Below are positions 1 through 7,740 of a stretch of 42,070 bases of DNA, in pieces (within the stretch, counting starts at the first letter, position 1; each line of letters begins with the position of its first letter). Where the stretch lies: positions 1 to 42,070 of the IMG/VR virus record IMGVR_UViG_3300028558_000046; one strand, 5' to 3'. The notes below the pieces were generated by a model, which was given only the letters and a program-made list of their open reading frames with translations, was not told where the DNA came from and made no database searches. The stretch comes from a virus. The position numbers and the translations under genes are program-made.

Positions 1-129
1 TGAAGTTCAGCCACTTCGCTGTCGATATAGCCGTCAATCGTGGTCGCATCTTCCGCGGACGGAATTTGCCCAACATCTCCCCCGGTCAGGATAGCCAGAA
101 CCTTGAACTGGATTTGAGCGCGGGTTTTG
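1..129. repeat. Terminal overlap of a circular contig (left copy)
   Basis: These bases recur as the last 129 bases of the window with a single difference (base 3 is A here, C in the other copy). One coding frame runs through the joined ends without a break, so the repeat is most simply an assembly overlap of a circular or circularly permuted phage genome. The mismatch is synonymous (two leucine codons), which suggests minor strain variation or an end error. A genuine short direct terminal repeat is less likely but not excluded. Confidence 0.85.
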
Positions 130-134
130 GACAT
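1..134 (-). CDS. gp4-like head-completion / tail accessory protein, N-terminal part (cut by contig end)
   Basis: The gene starts at an ATG at base 134, preceded by a GAGG ribosome site, reads off the left end and continues on the right end of the window. Joined across the circle it encodes 112 residues. The protein is acidic and helical, beginning MSKTRAQIQFKVLAIL and ending with a YGPQIAEYF tail. Its place between the head genes and the gp10-like gene matches P22 gp4, which seals the portal after packaging. It is shorter than P22 gp4 (about 166 residues). The assignment rests on position and size rather than on a clear motif. Confidence 0.7.
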   Translation of the reverse strand, partial: MSKTRAQIQFKVLAILTGGDVGQIPSAEDATTIDGYIDSEVAEL

Positions 135-142
135 GCGGCCTC

Positions 143-173
143 AAAGAAAAAGAGCGCCCCGAAGGACGCTCTT
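143..173 (-). terminator. Intrinsic terminator after the head genes
   Basis: Read leftward, a 7-bp stem (AAGAGCG with CGCTCTT) is followed by a T-rich run (complement of AAAGAAAAA). It sits between the stop of the AT-hook-like protein and the start of the gp4-like gene, so it should reduce transcription from the head module into the tail module. Confidence 0.75.
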
Positions 174-191
174 GAGTTTGGGAGGTTATGG

Positions 192-464
192 CTACTCTAC
201 AGGATCTGGCTCGGGCATGAGCACGACTTCCTTGCGGGGCCGGCCTGGGCCACGCTTGGCAGGCTTGTCCGGCGCATCGTCTACGTCGTCCGCATCTTCT
301 ACGTCAAAGAATGGGTTATTCAGCGCCTTCTGCACGAAAGCATGAGCGCGGACATCGACCTCTTCGCCCTTGGGAAATTTAATTCCGCCGAAAGCGTGAG
401 TAAACGACGGGCCAGCGCCGCCGCCGTGCAATTCATCTTCGCCAAGCCAAGTAACTTTAGCCAT
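192..464 (-). CDS. Small head-module protein with AT-hook-like C-terminus
   Basis: This 90-residue protein is not recognised as a named family. I start it at the ATG that overlaps the stop of the upstream glycosyltransferase gene (TAATG), which signals translational coupling. The first two thirds look folded (AKVTWLGEDELHGG, then an FGGIKFPKGEEVDV stretch). The C-terminal third is charged and contains KRGPGRPRK, which matches the AT-hook core RGRP flanked by basic residues and could contact DNA. It lies between coat-associated genes and the gp4-like gene, so a minor head or head-tail joining role is inferred. Confidence 0.7.
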   Translation of the reverse strand: MAKVTWLGEDELHGGGAGPSFTHAFGGIKFPKGEEVDVRAHAFVQKALNNPFFDVEDADDVDDAPDKPAKRGPGRPRKEVVLMPEPDPVE

Positions 465-1153
465 TATGCGGCCTCCTGTTCTCTGATTTCTGCATCTGCA
501 AGGCAGATGTCGTGGCATACGTTGCCGGTGTAGTGTCGAACTCGGATGTCAGGATCAACCCAGCAGTCGCCGCCGAGTTCAATCCACTTCCGGCAGAAAT
601 TGTAATCTTCGCCCTCATCGGTGATCTGACCATTCAACTCGATCATATCGAGCCAGAACCACGAGCGGACTTGCACGCCCTCGGTCACATATGGCTTTGT
701 CACCGCTTCCATCTTCTCAATCACAGTCGAGCGGATCGCCATGAACCCGGTCGCAACCGCATCCATTTTCCAGAGCCGGCCGACTTCCGTTCGCATTCCC
801 GTGATGTTTCCAACCGGAAACTTGGCAATTGCTGCGGGCTGCTCGTCCCAGCGATGATGCCGCTTGGCTGGAGCCGCCGCAACGATATCGACGCCATGTC
901 TGAACAGCTTAAAGAAATCCTCCGGGTTAAACCCGATGTCGTCGTCAATACAGACGATCCAGTCGCACTTGTCGGCCATCGCTTGAGCAATTAGCCGATT
1001 GCGAACGCGCGGCAGGATAGCCGTTCCAGCAGCAATATAGGTTTTCAGTTCAAATCCGAGCTTGGCGGCCATGCGATCGGCCGCCATCACCGACAGCATA
1101 TAGTCGTAATGGACCTGTTCGTTATAGCATGGCGTACAAAGGCCAATTCGCAT
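464..1153 (-). CDS. Family 2-like glycosyltransferase
   Basis: The 229-residue protein opens with RIGLCTPCYNEQVHYDY, the N-terminal beta strand and nucleotide-binding segment of GT-A glycosyltransferases. A metal-binding DDD motif follows (WIVCIDDDIGF, around residues 84-94). Near the C-terminus EGEDYNFCRKW resembles the acceptor-side ED motif, and DIRVRHYTGNV is typical of phage members of the family. It should transfer a sugar from a nucleotide sugar. It lies between the coat-associated gene and the connector genes, so virion glycosylation is possible; modification of a host polysaccharide is the alternative. The start ATG has a GGGAG site upstream. Confidence 0.8.
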   Translation of the reverse strand: MRIGLCTPCYNEQVHYDYMLSVMAADRMAAKLGFELKTYIAAGTAILPRVRNRLIAQAMADKCDWIVCIDDDIGFNPEDFFKLFRHGVDIVAAAPAKRHHRWDEQPAAIAKFPVGNITGMRTEVGRLWKMDAVATGFMAIRSTVIEKMEAVTKPYVTEGVQVRSWFWLDMIELNGQITDEGEDYNFCRKWIELGGDCWVDPDIRVRHYTGNVCHDICLADAEIREQEAA

Positions 1154-1175
1154 GAATACTCCCAGGAAAGAATGA

Positions 1176-1194
1176 GGGCGGGCCTAACCCGCCC
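1176..1194 (-). terminator. GC-rich intrinsic terminator
   Basis: A perfect 7-bp stem (GGGCGGG/CCCGCCC) with a 5-base loop lies between the coat-associated gene and the glycosyltransferase gene. In the leftward direction it is followed by a T-rich but interrupted tract (TCATTCTTTCC), so termination is probably partial. Confidence 0.65.
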
Positions 1195-1203
1195 CCACCA
1201 GGT

Positions 1204-1599
1204 TTAAGCGACCGGAAGATACTCGACCACGACGTAGCCGGCGCCCGCAGTTGAGGCCGTGCCGGTCGAAACCGACGTAGCAACAACCGTGGTGTCCGCC
1301 GCAGGCGTCGCGGTCGTGGCCGTAGCCAGCGCCGTGCCGCCCGTGATAACGCCAGCCGTGCCGAGCGCAATGCCCGTGCCATAGCTGGCATCGCTTGCCG
1401 ATGTCCCGATCTTCATGGTGTTCGTGGAGCCTGCATTAAACGCAGTCGTCACGACAACATAAGTGCGCAGAACAATCGCGCCGGCCGGAAGAGTGCCGAC
1501 CGTTTTAACCCCAGTATAACCGAGGCTGAAATCGATCGGAGCGCGGAGATAGTTAAGCGTTTGGTCGCCGCTAGAGCGAGCCGTAATACCCGTACCCAT
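1204..1599 (-). CDS. Putative head decoration or capsid-associated protein
   Basis: The 131-residue protein is rich in Thr, Ala, Gly and Val and almost free of charged residues in its second half, as expected for a beta-sandwich surface protein. It begins MGTGITARSSGDQ and ends YVVVEYLPVA. It directly follows the coat gene with a good AAGGA ribosome site, the usual place for a decoration protein. No named family is recognised; the role is inferred from position and composition. Confidence 0.7.
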   Translation of the reverse strand: MGTGITARSSGDQTLNYLRAPIDFSLGYTGVKTVGTLPAGAIVLRTYVVVTTAFNAGSTNTMKIGTSASDASYGTGIALGTAGVITGGTALATATTATPAADTTVVATSVSTGTASTAGAGYVVVEYLPVA

Positions 1600-1626
1600 T
1601 TTGATGTTCCTTTTCTCTCTGGATTA

Positions 1627-2769
1627 TTACGCGTCGGCCACAGCGGCGTAGAAGCCCGTGCAGATTCCCCACTCCTTGAGGTTTCCGCCCGTTGTTTTCT
1701 TGAACATCTTGGCAATGCCATAAGCTGCCTCGATGCCAACGCCCTGGTTGAACTGATAGTCGGTGTTGTCGAGCTGGGTTGGCTTTGCCATCTGGCCGTA
1801 AGCCATCGCCATCGCCGACTGACCGCACAGCCACACCGGCCGAACGTCCGTCGTGCCGCCCGAGCCGGCGTTCGTGTAGTAAGTCGGAGCCAGCGTGTCG
1901 ATTTCCGGGATTTCGCGATGAATGACGCCATCATACATCTGGTCGCCGTCCTGGAAGATCGGGTTTTTGTTGAACCCATCACCTTCACGAGGGCGAACGT
2001 TCTGGTTGACGGTATCGAGAGACGCCTTCAGATCGCGGAAGGTCCGCGAGCCGTGGAACGCCACGAAGTATTCCCGGCCGTCCTTCAACTTGAAGGGGCG
2101 GATTTTCGGGTTTGCCGCACGCGCAAAGCGCTTGAGGAACTTCATATTCGTGGTTGTCGCGGTGTCGTTGGTCGTGTCCAGCGTGGCAGTCGCCGTGGCA
2201 AACGTCGCGCTATAGTTCGACTTCAACTGACCGAACACCACACGATCAGAGTTGTCCGAAACCCAGGTGTTGCGCTGGGCAGCGGTCGCGGAATCGAACA
2301 AGATGCCATTGACGCGTTGGCCGTTGGTAGAACCGAGACCGGCAGGGGCCGACTCAGAAGGCAGCGCATAAAACGCCTGCACGATTTCGTCGCGGTTAAG
2401 TTCCTTGAGCCAATCCGAAAGCAGCGGGCGCGCAACGCCGAAAATGGCGGTTGAGTCCTTGTGCTTTTCAGCCTTGTTGGTCTTGACCGCATTACGCGCC
2501 CAATCGATCCAGACGCGCATACCGTAGTTATCAACGTTCTCTTCGTTGCCGGCCAAGGGGCCAGAACCGATCGCCTGGGCGCCGAGACGGGCAACCAGCG
2601 GAATATTCATCTGCTCACCGCCGGAAACGAGATCCATGCGCTTGCGGATGATGGCAGTGATGTCCTCGCCCATGTACGGGGAGAACAGGTTGTCGCGAAC
2701 CCATTCGCGGTTCACCTGCTTGGTGAACTCAATGACCTTATTGTTGGTTTGGATGGTAGTAAGAGCCAT
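1627..2769 (-). CDS. Major capsid (coat) protein
   Basis: The 380-residue protein carries features of the phage capsid families related to N4 gp56 and DUF4043. These are an N-terminal helix (VIEFTKQVNREWVRDNLFSPYMG), the segment NIPLVARLGAQAIG, a mid-protein DGREYFVAFHGSRTFRDLK core, and a C-terminal GQSAMAMAYGQ stretch. It forms the icosahedral shell, assembling around the upstream scaffold protein. It lies downstream of portal and scaffold, as in P22-type phages. A strong terminator precedes it, and its ribosome site is displayed in a hairpin loop, which suggests expression regulated separately from the scaffold. Confidence 0.9.
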   Translation of the reverse strand: MALTTIQTNNKVIEFTKQVNREWVRDNLFSPYMGEDITAIIRKRMDLVSGGEQMNIPLVARLGAQAIGSGPLAGNEENVDNYGMRVWIDWARNAVKTNKAEKHKDSTAIFGVARPLLSDWLKELNRDEIVQAFYALPSESAPAGLGSTNGQRVNGILFDSATAAQRNTWVSDNSDRVVFGQLKSNYSATFATATATLDTTNDTATTTNMKFLKRFARAANPKIRPFKLKDGREYFVAFHGSRTFRDLKASLDTVNQNVRPREGDGFNKNPIFQDGDQMYDGVIHREIPEIDTLAPTYYTNAGSGGTTDVRPVWLCGQSAMAMAYGQMAKPTQLDNTDYQFNQGVGIEAAYGIAKMFKKTTGGNLKEWGICTGFYAAVADA

Positions 2770-2797
2770 GACGGCTAATCCTTTCTAAAAGCCGTCA
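2767..2797 (-). promoter_or_regulatory. Hairpin presenting the ribosome binding site of the coat gene
   Basis: On the transcript, TGACGGCT pairs perfectly with AGCCGTCA (8 bp). The 13-base loop (TTTAGAAAGGATT) contains the AAGGA ribosome site, and the last base of the stem is the A of the coat-gene ATG. This fixes the ribosome site in an exposed loop. It could stabilise the message 5' end and favour initiation, or be a binding site for a translational regulator. Confidence 0.7.
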
Positions 2798-2802
2798 GCC
2801 CA

Positions 2803-2828
2803 ATAAAAAACCCGCCATCAAGGCGGGT
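2803..2828 (-). terminator. Strong intrinsic terminator between scaffold and coat genes
   Basis: A perfect ACCCGCC/GGCGGGT stem with a 5-base loop is followed, in the leftward direction, by TTTTTTATT. It ends a fraction of transcripts coming from packaging, portal and scaffold genes just before the coat gene, which must then rely on read-through or on a promoter I did not find. Confidence 0.85.
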
Positions 2829-2852
2829 CGGTCATCAGGAGCGCGGCTGGTT

Positions 2853-3695
2853 TTAAGCGTTGGCGTGTCGCCAGAGCCCTTCGTCGGAAACGTCATTGTC
2901 ATCAGCGGAAACATTCGCTGATGCATTGGTCGCTCGGGTCAGGGATGGCGGAAGCGAAACAGCCGGCCTAGCGCCGGGTTGTGCTGTTGCGGGTTGAGCA
3001 GCCGCGCGGGCTTTCTCGATGGCCTTCGCGAGGAAGGCTGGATCGGAAAGCAAGCGTTCCTGCTCGCGTTCACGGAATGCGGTGAGGTCGTTGCCTACTT
3101 CGGCCCTTGTTTTCTGCTCACGATGCCACTGGATGAGAGTTTCGCCTGGATCGCGCGACTGCTGCATGAGAGCCCGTAAAGCGGGATCGACAGCCTTTTG
3201 TGCAGCCGCGTAAGCTTCGGTGAATTCTTCCTTGTAGACCTTATGAGCGTTCTGGAGACTGGCTTCCCGGCGTTCGCTAAGGATGATTTCGCGCGTTTGA
3301 TTGAGCACGAAATCCTTGTAACCCTTGGGATCAAGCAAAGGATCCGGTTCTTCAGGAACCTTCACCTCGGGAGTTGGTTCTGCGCGCGGTGCCTGTTGTC
3401 GCTGCCATTGAAGCCTTTCAGCCTCAAGAGCCGCTACCTTATCGGCAAGCGCCCGCTTTTCGTCGTTGATCTCCCGAACACGCCATGACGGCACCTGGGG
3501 CGCATTGTCGTCAACGGCGGGTTTCTCCGCGGCGGCGACAGGCGTTTCAGATACTTCGGCAACCGGAGCTTCCGGCGCTTCGCTGGGCTTGTCCTCTACG
3601 ACTGGAGCGGCAACCTGTTCGGCCGGAGCTTCGTCGCTGTTAGCTTGATCGAACAGTTCCTGGTCAGTCAGTCCTTCAAGTGCCTCAATAGCCAT
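2853..3695 (-). CDS. Scaffolding protein (putative)
   Basis: This 280-residue acidic, Ala/Glu/Pro-rich protein has a long predicted coiled coil (about residues 70-110, INDEKRALADKVAALEAERLQ). More charged helices follow (residues 130-230), then a disordered Pro/Ala linker and a short C-terminal tail. It has no catalytic motif. Its position between portal and coat, its helical low-complexity character and its size match scaffolding proteins of P22-type phages. It would direct coat assembly and leave the procapsid before packaging. The start has an AAGGG ribosome site. Confidence 0.75.
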   Translation of the reverse strand: MAIEALEGLTDQELFDQANSDEAPAEQVAAPVVEDKPSEAPEAPVAEVSETPVAAAEKPAVDDNAPQVPSWRVREINDEKRALADKVAALEAERLQWQRQQAPRAEPTPEVKVPEEPDPLLDPKGYKDFVLNQTREIILSERREASLQNAHKVYKEEFTEAYAAAQKAVDPALRALMQQSRDPGETLIQWHREQKTRAEVGNDLTAFREREQERLLSDPAFLAKAIEKARAAAQPATAQPGARPAVSLPPSLTRATNASANVSADDNDVSDEGLWRHANA

Positions 3696-3792
3696 TTACT
3701 CACCCTTTCGCGTTTCGTGCGATCACGTATGCCCTCTGTCGCTCGGGCGTGCGGGTAGTCCTGTCCGGTGTTTCGTCCCGGTCTTACGATCT

Positions 3793-5799
3793 CTATGCAG
3801 TCTGCGGCGCTGGCTGGGCTGCCTGCTGGGCATCAGCCGCTTGCTGGCGCGCTGCCATAACCTGTTGGGTGCGCCTATCAGCGTCGTTCTGTGCGGCCTC
3901 GTGTGCCCTGTCCTGTGCGTTCTCGTTCTGCTCATGCGCGAGCTGGGCAAAGCCTAAGATGCCCTCCAGCTTCGCAGCCAATGTTCCGCTGTCCTGGTCG
4001 GTCTTGGCCGTGATCCGAGCGACCTCGATCTGTGTCAGCGCCTGCAACTGCGCCTTGCGCCATTCGAGGCTGTTATCGGCGACGGCTTTCTGCCCGTCAG
4101 CCTGCAATTCCATCTGCTTCAACTGGCCTTGCGCGGCAATCTTGGGATCAACCGGCGGCGGCTGGCTCTGCTTGGCCTGAATCTTCTGAAGCATCTGGGT
4201 TTTCACCCGAGTTTCAAGCGGCGATAGCTCCAGCGCGATTTCGGGGAAGTTCTGCGCGAACTGCGGGCCAAGCGCCTGCAAGGTCGCCGCTGCGTCCCCC
4301 TGCATGTTGACCGTATCCGGGCCTTCGTCGATGATGAAATCAACGTCCATTGAGCCGATGGCGTTCACGATCGACGGAACGCCGTTCTGCATGGTTAGTT
4401 TGTTGATCTGGAAGAACTGCGCCACGTTCTGATCGTCGGTGACCCGAATCCAGCGCTCGGATTTCCAGTGCTCGGTAATGATGTTCCAGATCGCGCGGTA
4501 AACCCGGATTTTCCAATTCTTGAATGCCGACAGATAAGGCCCAAGCTCGGCCATGCCGGCCTGTTGAAGCAATGCAATCGCTCTGCCGCTCGAATCCTCT
4601 AGCCCCTGCCCGATCAAGGCCGGGTTAGGCCCGAAGTTCTCAATCTCGGTCTTGGCTTCCTGAAGCATCTCCAGTTGGCCTTTCATGTCATTGGCCTTCG
4701 ACACGTCGTCGAATTCCAATTCCATGCCGGGATTTTTCTCTATGATGCCATCCGCCTTTGCAGCTTCGCGGCGCGTAACCTCGATATCCTCGACCGCGCC
4801 CTTTTCGATGATAAGCCGGCGCGTATTGAGCAGATGCAGCGCCTTCGACCGGCGCATGTTGATTTCGTCTTGGGCCGACTTCAGGTTCCGGATAAAGCCG
4901 TATCGGTCGCCGTCATGATCGACGCTTGCCGAGAACATCAGGAAGCGAGGAAAGGTCTTGCCCTTGTTATCGTGGAACGGCGAAACGCCCTGCATCATCA
5001 CGGTATTGCCGATGTAGAGCGTCCAGCACCATTTTCCCTTGCAGATATACCAGTGATCGACCAACCGCAGCCGCTTCAGGCTGGTGTTAACCCAGACGCG
5101 CTCCCGGTCCTGATCGGCCGAAGAAGTGATATCCGAGCCGCTTTCCATCAGGCCGTCGATTTCGGCAGCCTTGTTCGGCAATAGCTCCTTGGCCTGGTCT
5201 ACGTCGATCCATTTCGCAATGCCCATGTAGCGGGCGTCCGTAAATCCCTCGTCAAACGAGCGCGGATCATAGAAAAACGTGTCGCAATAGACGATGTGCA
5301 TCGCCAAATCAGGGTCGCCATGATCCCCCGGCTCAAGATCGAATTCCACGCCGGCGATGCCGTCCACTGCACCTAGCCTGGCATTGCGGGTTGATTTGCT
5401 TTTCCAGTCGTTAGTATCGAGGCAATACCGCATGACCGCGGATGCCAAGTCGGCGCCCTGCTCATGCTCAGGAGTGCGAGCGTAGGCTTTCGGATCCTGC
5501 CGTAGCTTCTCCACAATGCCAACAACAGCGTTAATCTTGCGTTCAATCCGGTTCGACGTGACAACAGGCTGCTTACGACGGCGCAGGACAGCGATTTCTT
5601 CCGATGTCCATTGGTCGCCGTGGTAGTAATGTCGGGCCTCGCGGGCTTCCTCTACTTCCTGATCCTTGGCGCCTAAATAATCATAGTACTGCCGTTTAAG
5701 CCGGTCGATCGACAGGTATTGAGCCTGATCGTCCTCAGTCGTGTTTCCGCTGCCGCCCGTCATTGGTTCGGGCGCTGAGGTCGCGTTAGCAGGTTGCAT
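3793..5799 (-). CDS. Portal protein, P22 type
   Basis: The 668-residue protein has P22-type portal features. N-terminal are YYHGDQWTSEEIAVLRRRKQPV and SNRIERKINAVVGI. A middle wing-stem follows (CDTFFYDPRSFDEGFTDARYMG, then KSAQDEINMRRSKALHLLNTRR) and then GPNPALIGQGLEDSSGRAI. From about residue 540 a Gln/Ala-rich coiled barrel-like tail ends in QQAAQPAPQTA. Twelve copies would form the DNA gate at one vertex, where terminase docks. The start overlaps the stop of the upstream small gene (TAATG). Its length (P22 gp1 is about 725) and order are as expected. Confidence 0.93.
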   Translation of the reverse strand: MQPANATSAPEPMTGGSGNTTEDDQAQYLSIDRLKRQYYDYLGAKDQEVEEAREARHYYHGDQWTSEEIAVLRRRKQPVVTSNRIERKINAVVGIVEKLRQDPKAYARTPEHEQGADLASAVMRYCLDTNDWKSKSTRNARLGAVDGIAGVEFDLEPGDHGDPDLAMHIVYCDTFFYDPRSFDEGFTDARYMGIAKWIDVDQAKELLPNKAAEIDGLMESGSDITSSADQDRERVWVNTSLKRLRLVDHWYICKGKWCWTLYIGNTVMMQGVSPFHDNKGKTFPRFLMFSASVDHDGDRYGFIRNLKSAQDEINMRRSKALHLLNTRRLIIEKGAVEDIEVTRREAAKADGIIEKNPGMELEFDDVSKANDMKGQLEMLQEAKTEIENFGPNPALIGQGLEDSSGRAIALLQQAGMAELGPYLSAFKNWKIRVYRAIWNIITEHWKSERWIRVTDDQNVAQFFQINKLTMQNGVPSIVNAIGSMDVDFIIDEGPDTVNMQGDAAATLQALGPQFAQNFPEIALELSPLETRVKTQMLQKIQAKQSQPPPVDPKIAAQGQLKQMELQADGQKAVADNSLEWRKAQLQALTQIEVARITAKTDQDSGTLAAKLEGILGFAQLAHEQNENAQDRAHEAAQNDADRRTQQVMAARQQAADAQQAAQPAPQTA

Positions 5800-6020
5800 T
5801 ATTTCCCAAATCCGCTCAGCAGAAGGTCGCGCAACTCGGAAAGCCCTACGGACAACTGCTGCGAAACTTCATCAGCGGGAAGCCTCTTAGCAACAGCCAT
5901 CAGCAAATGAGCATAAGTCATAGCCTCATCCGACCGGACAAACACCCCAGTCCAATCGCCGGCAGGCTTTAGCGGGCCCGTGGATAAGCGCTCGGCTGCC
6001 TTACAATGCTGAGTATCCAT
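5799..6020 (-). CDS. Small conserved-type protein between terminase and portal
   Basis: This 73-residue protein is not recognised. I start it at the ATG overlapping the stop of the large terminase gene (TGATG), and its stop overlaps the portal start (TAATG), so it is locked into the packaging operon. It is predicted to be helical, with a leucine-rich C-terminus (LSVGLSELRDLLLSGFGK) and one Cys. It could be a packaging or portal-assembly helper; that is inference from position only. Confidence 0.65.
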   Translation of the reverse strand: MDTQHCKAAERLSTGPLKPAGDWTGVFVRSDEAMTYAHLLMAVAKRLPADEVSQQLSVGLSELRDLLLSGFGK

Positions 6021-7477
6021 CAATACACCTTGAATGAATCCGACTGCACCGCAGTCGATTTGTAGCCCGACTGGTTCTTCGGCTTGTCGTCCCCGGACAT
6101 CTTCCGAACCCAAGGCCGCGACATGCAGGCGTACCGCCATTCATCGCCGGCATGGTCTTCCATGTCGCTGTCTAAATCTTCCGGCTTTAGTGGATCGTGC
6201 TGCAAGGCCGGTATGGTCCTAATGCTGTCCGTGCATGTTGAGAAAGTCACAATCATTGGCAGGCCGTCATCATCGCCGACCAACCGGCCTCGCATTTGAT
6301 CCCAGCCGCCCATTGCACCGCGACCCGGAACACGTTTGTTGTCCGCAGGCCGGAACGGAACCAGCTTCGCCCTGATCAGCGCGGAGTTGATCCGCTCCGA
6401 TATAGGTGGACCGCCATCTTCACTGAAAGCCGCAGGATCAAGAACACCACCAACAAGCTTAGGATCGGCAGCTTCCAATATCGCCAGATGTTCGCCAACC
6501 TTATCAGCGTGCATCTTAAGCCCGACGTTCGGCTTGCCAGGCTGCATACCGTACCATTCGCGATAGCGAACCATGCAGCCGCGAGGCAACCAAACACCGT
6601 CCGGCGTTTTGAACTTGTCCCCGACAACGGCCCACCATCCGAAGGAGAACGGTTTGGCCGATCCCCAATCGCCAGAACGAAAGCGAGCCCAATCCCTCGA
6701 AATCTCAAATGGTCTGACAATATGACGGGAGGCTTCCCAGCAATCGAAGAACGCGCCTTCAATTACCGTCCAATCGCCTTCTAGCCAGGCTTGAACCAGT
6801 TCCTTCGAACCGGAAGCCTTGAGCTTGGCGACATAATCTTCGCCTAAGTATTTGTTGTCCCCAACGCGAGACGGAATGTAAACGCGCTCCAGTCCGCTCA
6901 CAGCGTCCTTAACAACCGTGTAGCCCATCGGATCAGGATCGATATAGCGCGCCCTAACCCATTGATGCCCAGGACCGCCGGGGTTGCCTGTAGCTCGAAA
7001 GCCTGTCGGAACACCCGCTCCAGAGCGCAGCGTAGCCATCAATTTCATGATGGGCTTTTCAGACGGAAAGTTGCCTATCTCCTCAACATACAATCGCGTG
7101 TAGCTGTGGCCCTGATACGCTTCAGCATCAGCATCGGTTTCCAGATAGGCAAACCGCAATCGAGCCCCGTCAGGCGCTCGCCACATTTTATCCTGTTCGT
7201 GGAACTTCCACCCAAGCGGCGAATAGATTTGCTTTGAACGCTCGATCGTCTCGACAAGCTCGGTACGTTGGCGCCGGATCATCAGCCCGATGGCATGTTC
7301 GCCGTAAGCGTCAGCGTGCTCCAGGAAATCCCCTAGAACGCCATCCGTCTTGCCGCCACCACGAGCCCCGCCAAAGAAAACCTCAAATACCGGGCACGAT
7401 ATCAGGGCAGACTGCGGCCCGTCTTGGGCCTCCCAGCTTATTGAAGTGTGTTCGGCTGCGAGTGCTGTTGCTGCCAT
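6020..7477 (-). CDS. terL: Terminase large subunit
   Basis: The 485-residue packaging motor has a Walker A motif GARGGGKT at residues 37-44, Walker B RLYVEE at 128-133 with the catalytic Glu pair, and the coupling motif ATGNPGG at 162-168. An RNase H-like nuclease begins near RSGDWGSAKPFSFGW with the first metal-binding Asp. It pumps DNA through the portal using ATP and cuts the concatemer. The gene overlaps the putative small subunit by 40 bases and couples to the next gene by TGATG. A headful (pac) mechanism fits the circularly permuted contig but is not proven. Confidence 0.95.
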   Translation of the reverse strand: MAATALAAEHTSISWEAQDGPQSALISCPVFEVFFGGARGGGKTDGVLGDFLEHADAYGEHAIGLMIRRQRTELVETIERSKQIYSPLGWKFHEQDKMWRAPDGARLRFAYLETDADAEAYQGHSYTRLYVEEIGNFPSEKPIMKLMATLRSGAGVPTGFRATGNPGGPGHQWVRARYIDPDPMGYTVVKDAVSGLERVYIPSRVGDNKYLGEDYVAKLKASGSKELVQAWLEGDWTVIEGAFFDCWEASRHIVRPFEISRDWARFRSGDWGSAKPFSFGWWAVVGDKFKTPDGVWLPRGCMVRYREWYGMQPGKPNVGLKMHADKVGEHLAILEAADPKLVGGVLDPAAFSEDGGPPISERINSALIRAKLVPFRPADNKRVPGRGAMGGWDQMRGRLVGDDDGLPMIVTFSTCTDSIRTIPALQHDPLKPEDLDSDMEDHAGDEWRYACMSRPWVRKMSGDDKPKNQSGYKSTAVQSDSFKVY

Positions 7478-7725
7478 TCTGCGGTACTCTTGGCCTTCGC
7501 TGGCAGGCGAGCGACGTACCTGTGAACAATTTCCGATTTCAGTTCGGCCGACGATAGGTCAGGCATCACTTTGCGGAGCAATCCCAACCCAGCCGAAACC
7601 TGCGTCGCGCTCATCTCGCGCTCACCTAGAACATGCTCGATAATGGCATTGAGGATATTAGAGTTTTGGATTTTAACCCTGTGCTCATCCGTCATCTGAA
7701 AGCCGGGCTTGCGGCCTCTGCTCAT
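7438..7725 (-). CDS. Putative terminase small subunit
   Basis: The 95-residue helical protein begins with a basic SRGRKPGFQ segment. A helix-turn-helix-like region follows (SNILNAIIEHVLGEREMSATQVSAGLGLLRKVMPDLSSAELKS). Its gene is immediately upstream of, and overlaps, the large subunit, the standard place for the DNA-recognition subunit. It is shorter than most small subunits and lacks a motif I can name, so the call rests mainly on position. Confidence 0.6.
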   Translation of the reverse strand: MSRGRKPGFQMTDEHRVKIQNSNILNAIIEHVLGEREMSATQVSAGLGLLRKVMPDLSSAELKSEIVHRYVARLPAKAKSTAEWQQQHSQPNTLQ

Positions 7726-7740
7726 TTTGCGCTCAATTCG

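Noticed and set aside
1-129. Direct terminal repeat of a linear virion genome
   Set aside because: A coding frame runs through the joined ends, the length is near a common assembly overlap, and a P22-like headful phage would be circularly permuted.
1561-2454. Long plus-strand frame of 297 residues opposite the coat gene
   Set aside because: Shadow frame in GC-rich DNA; the minus strand encodes a clear capsid protein, and the plus frame has low-complexity Arg-rich content.
5979-5987. Single near-perfect DnaA box (CGTGGATAA)
   Set aside because: One isolated site with one mismatch inside a coding sequence; no cluster that would indicate an origin or DnaA-IV target.
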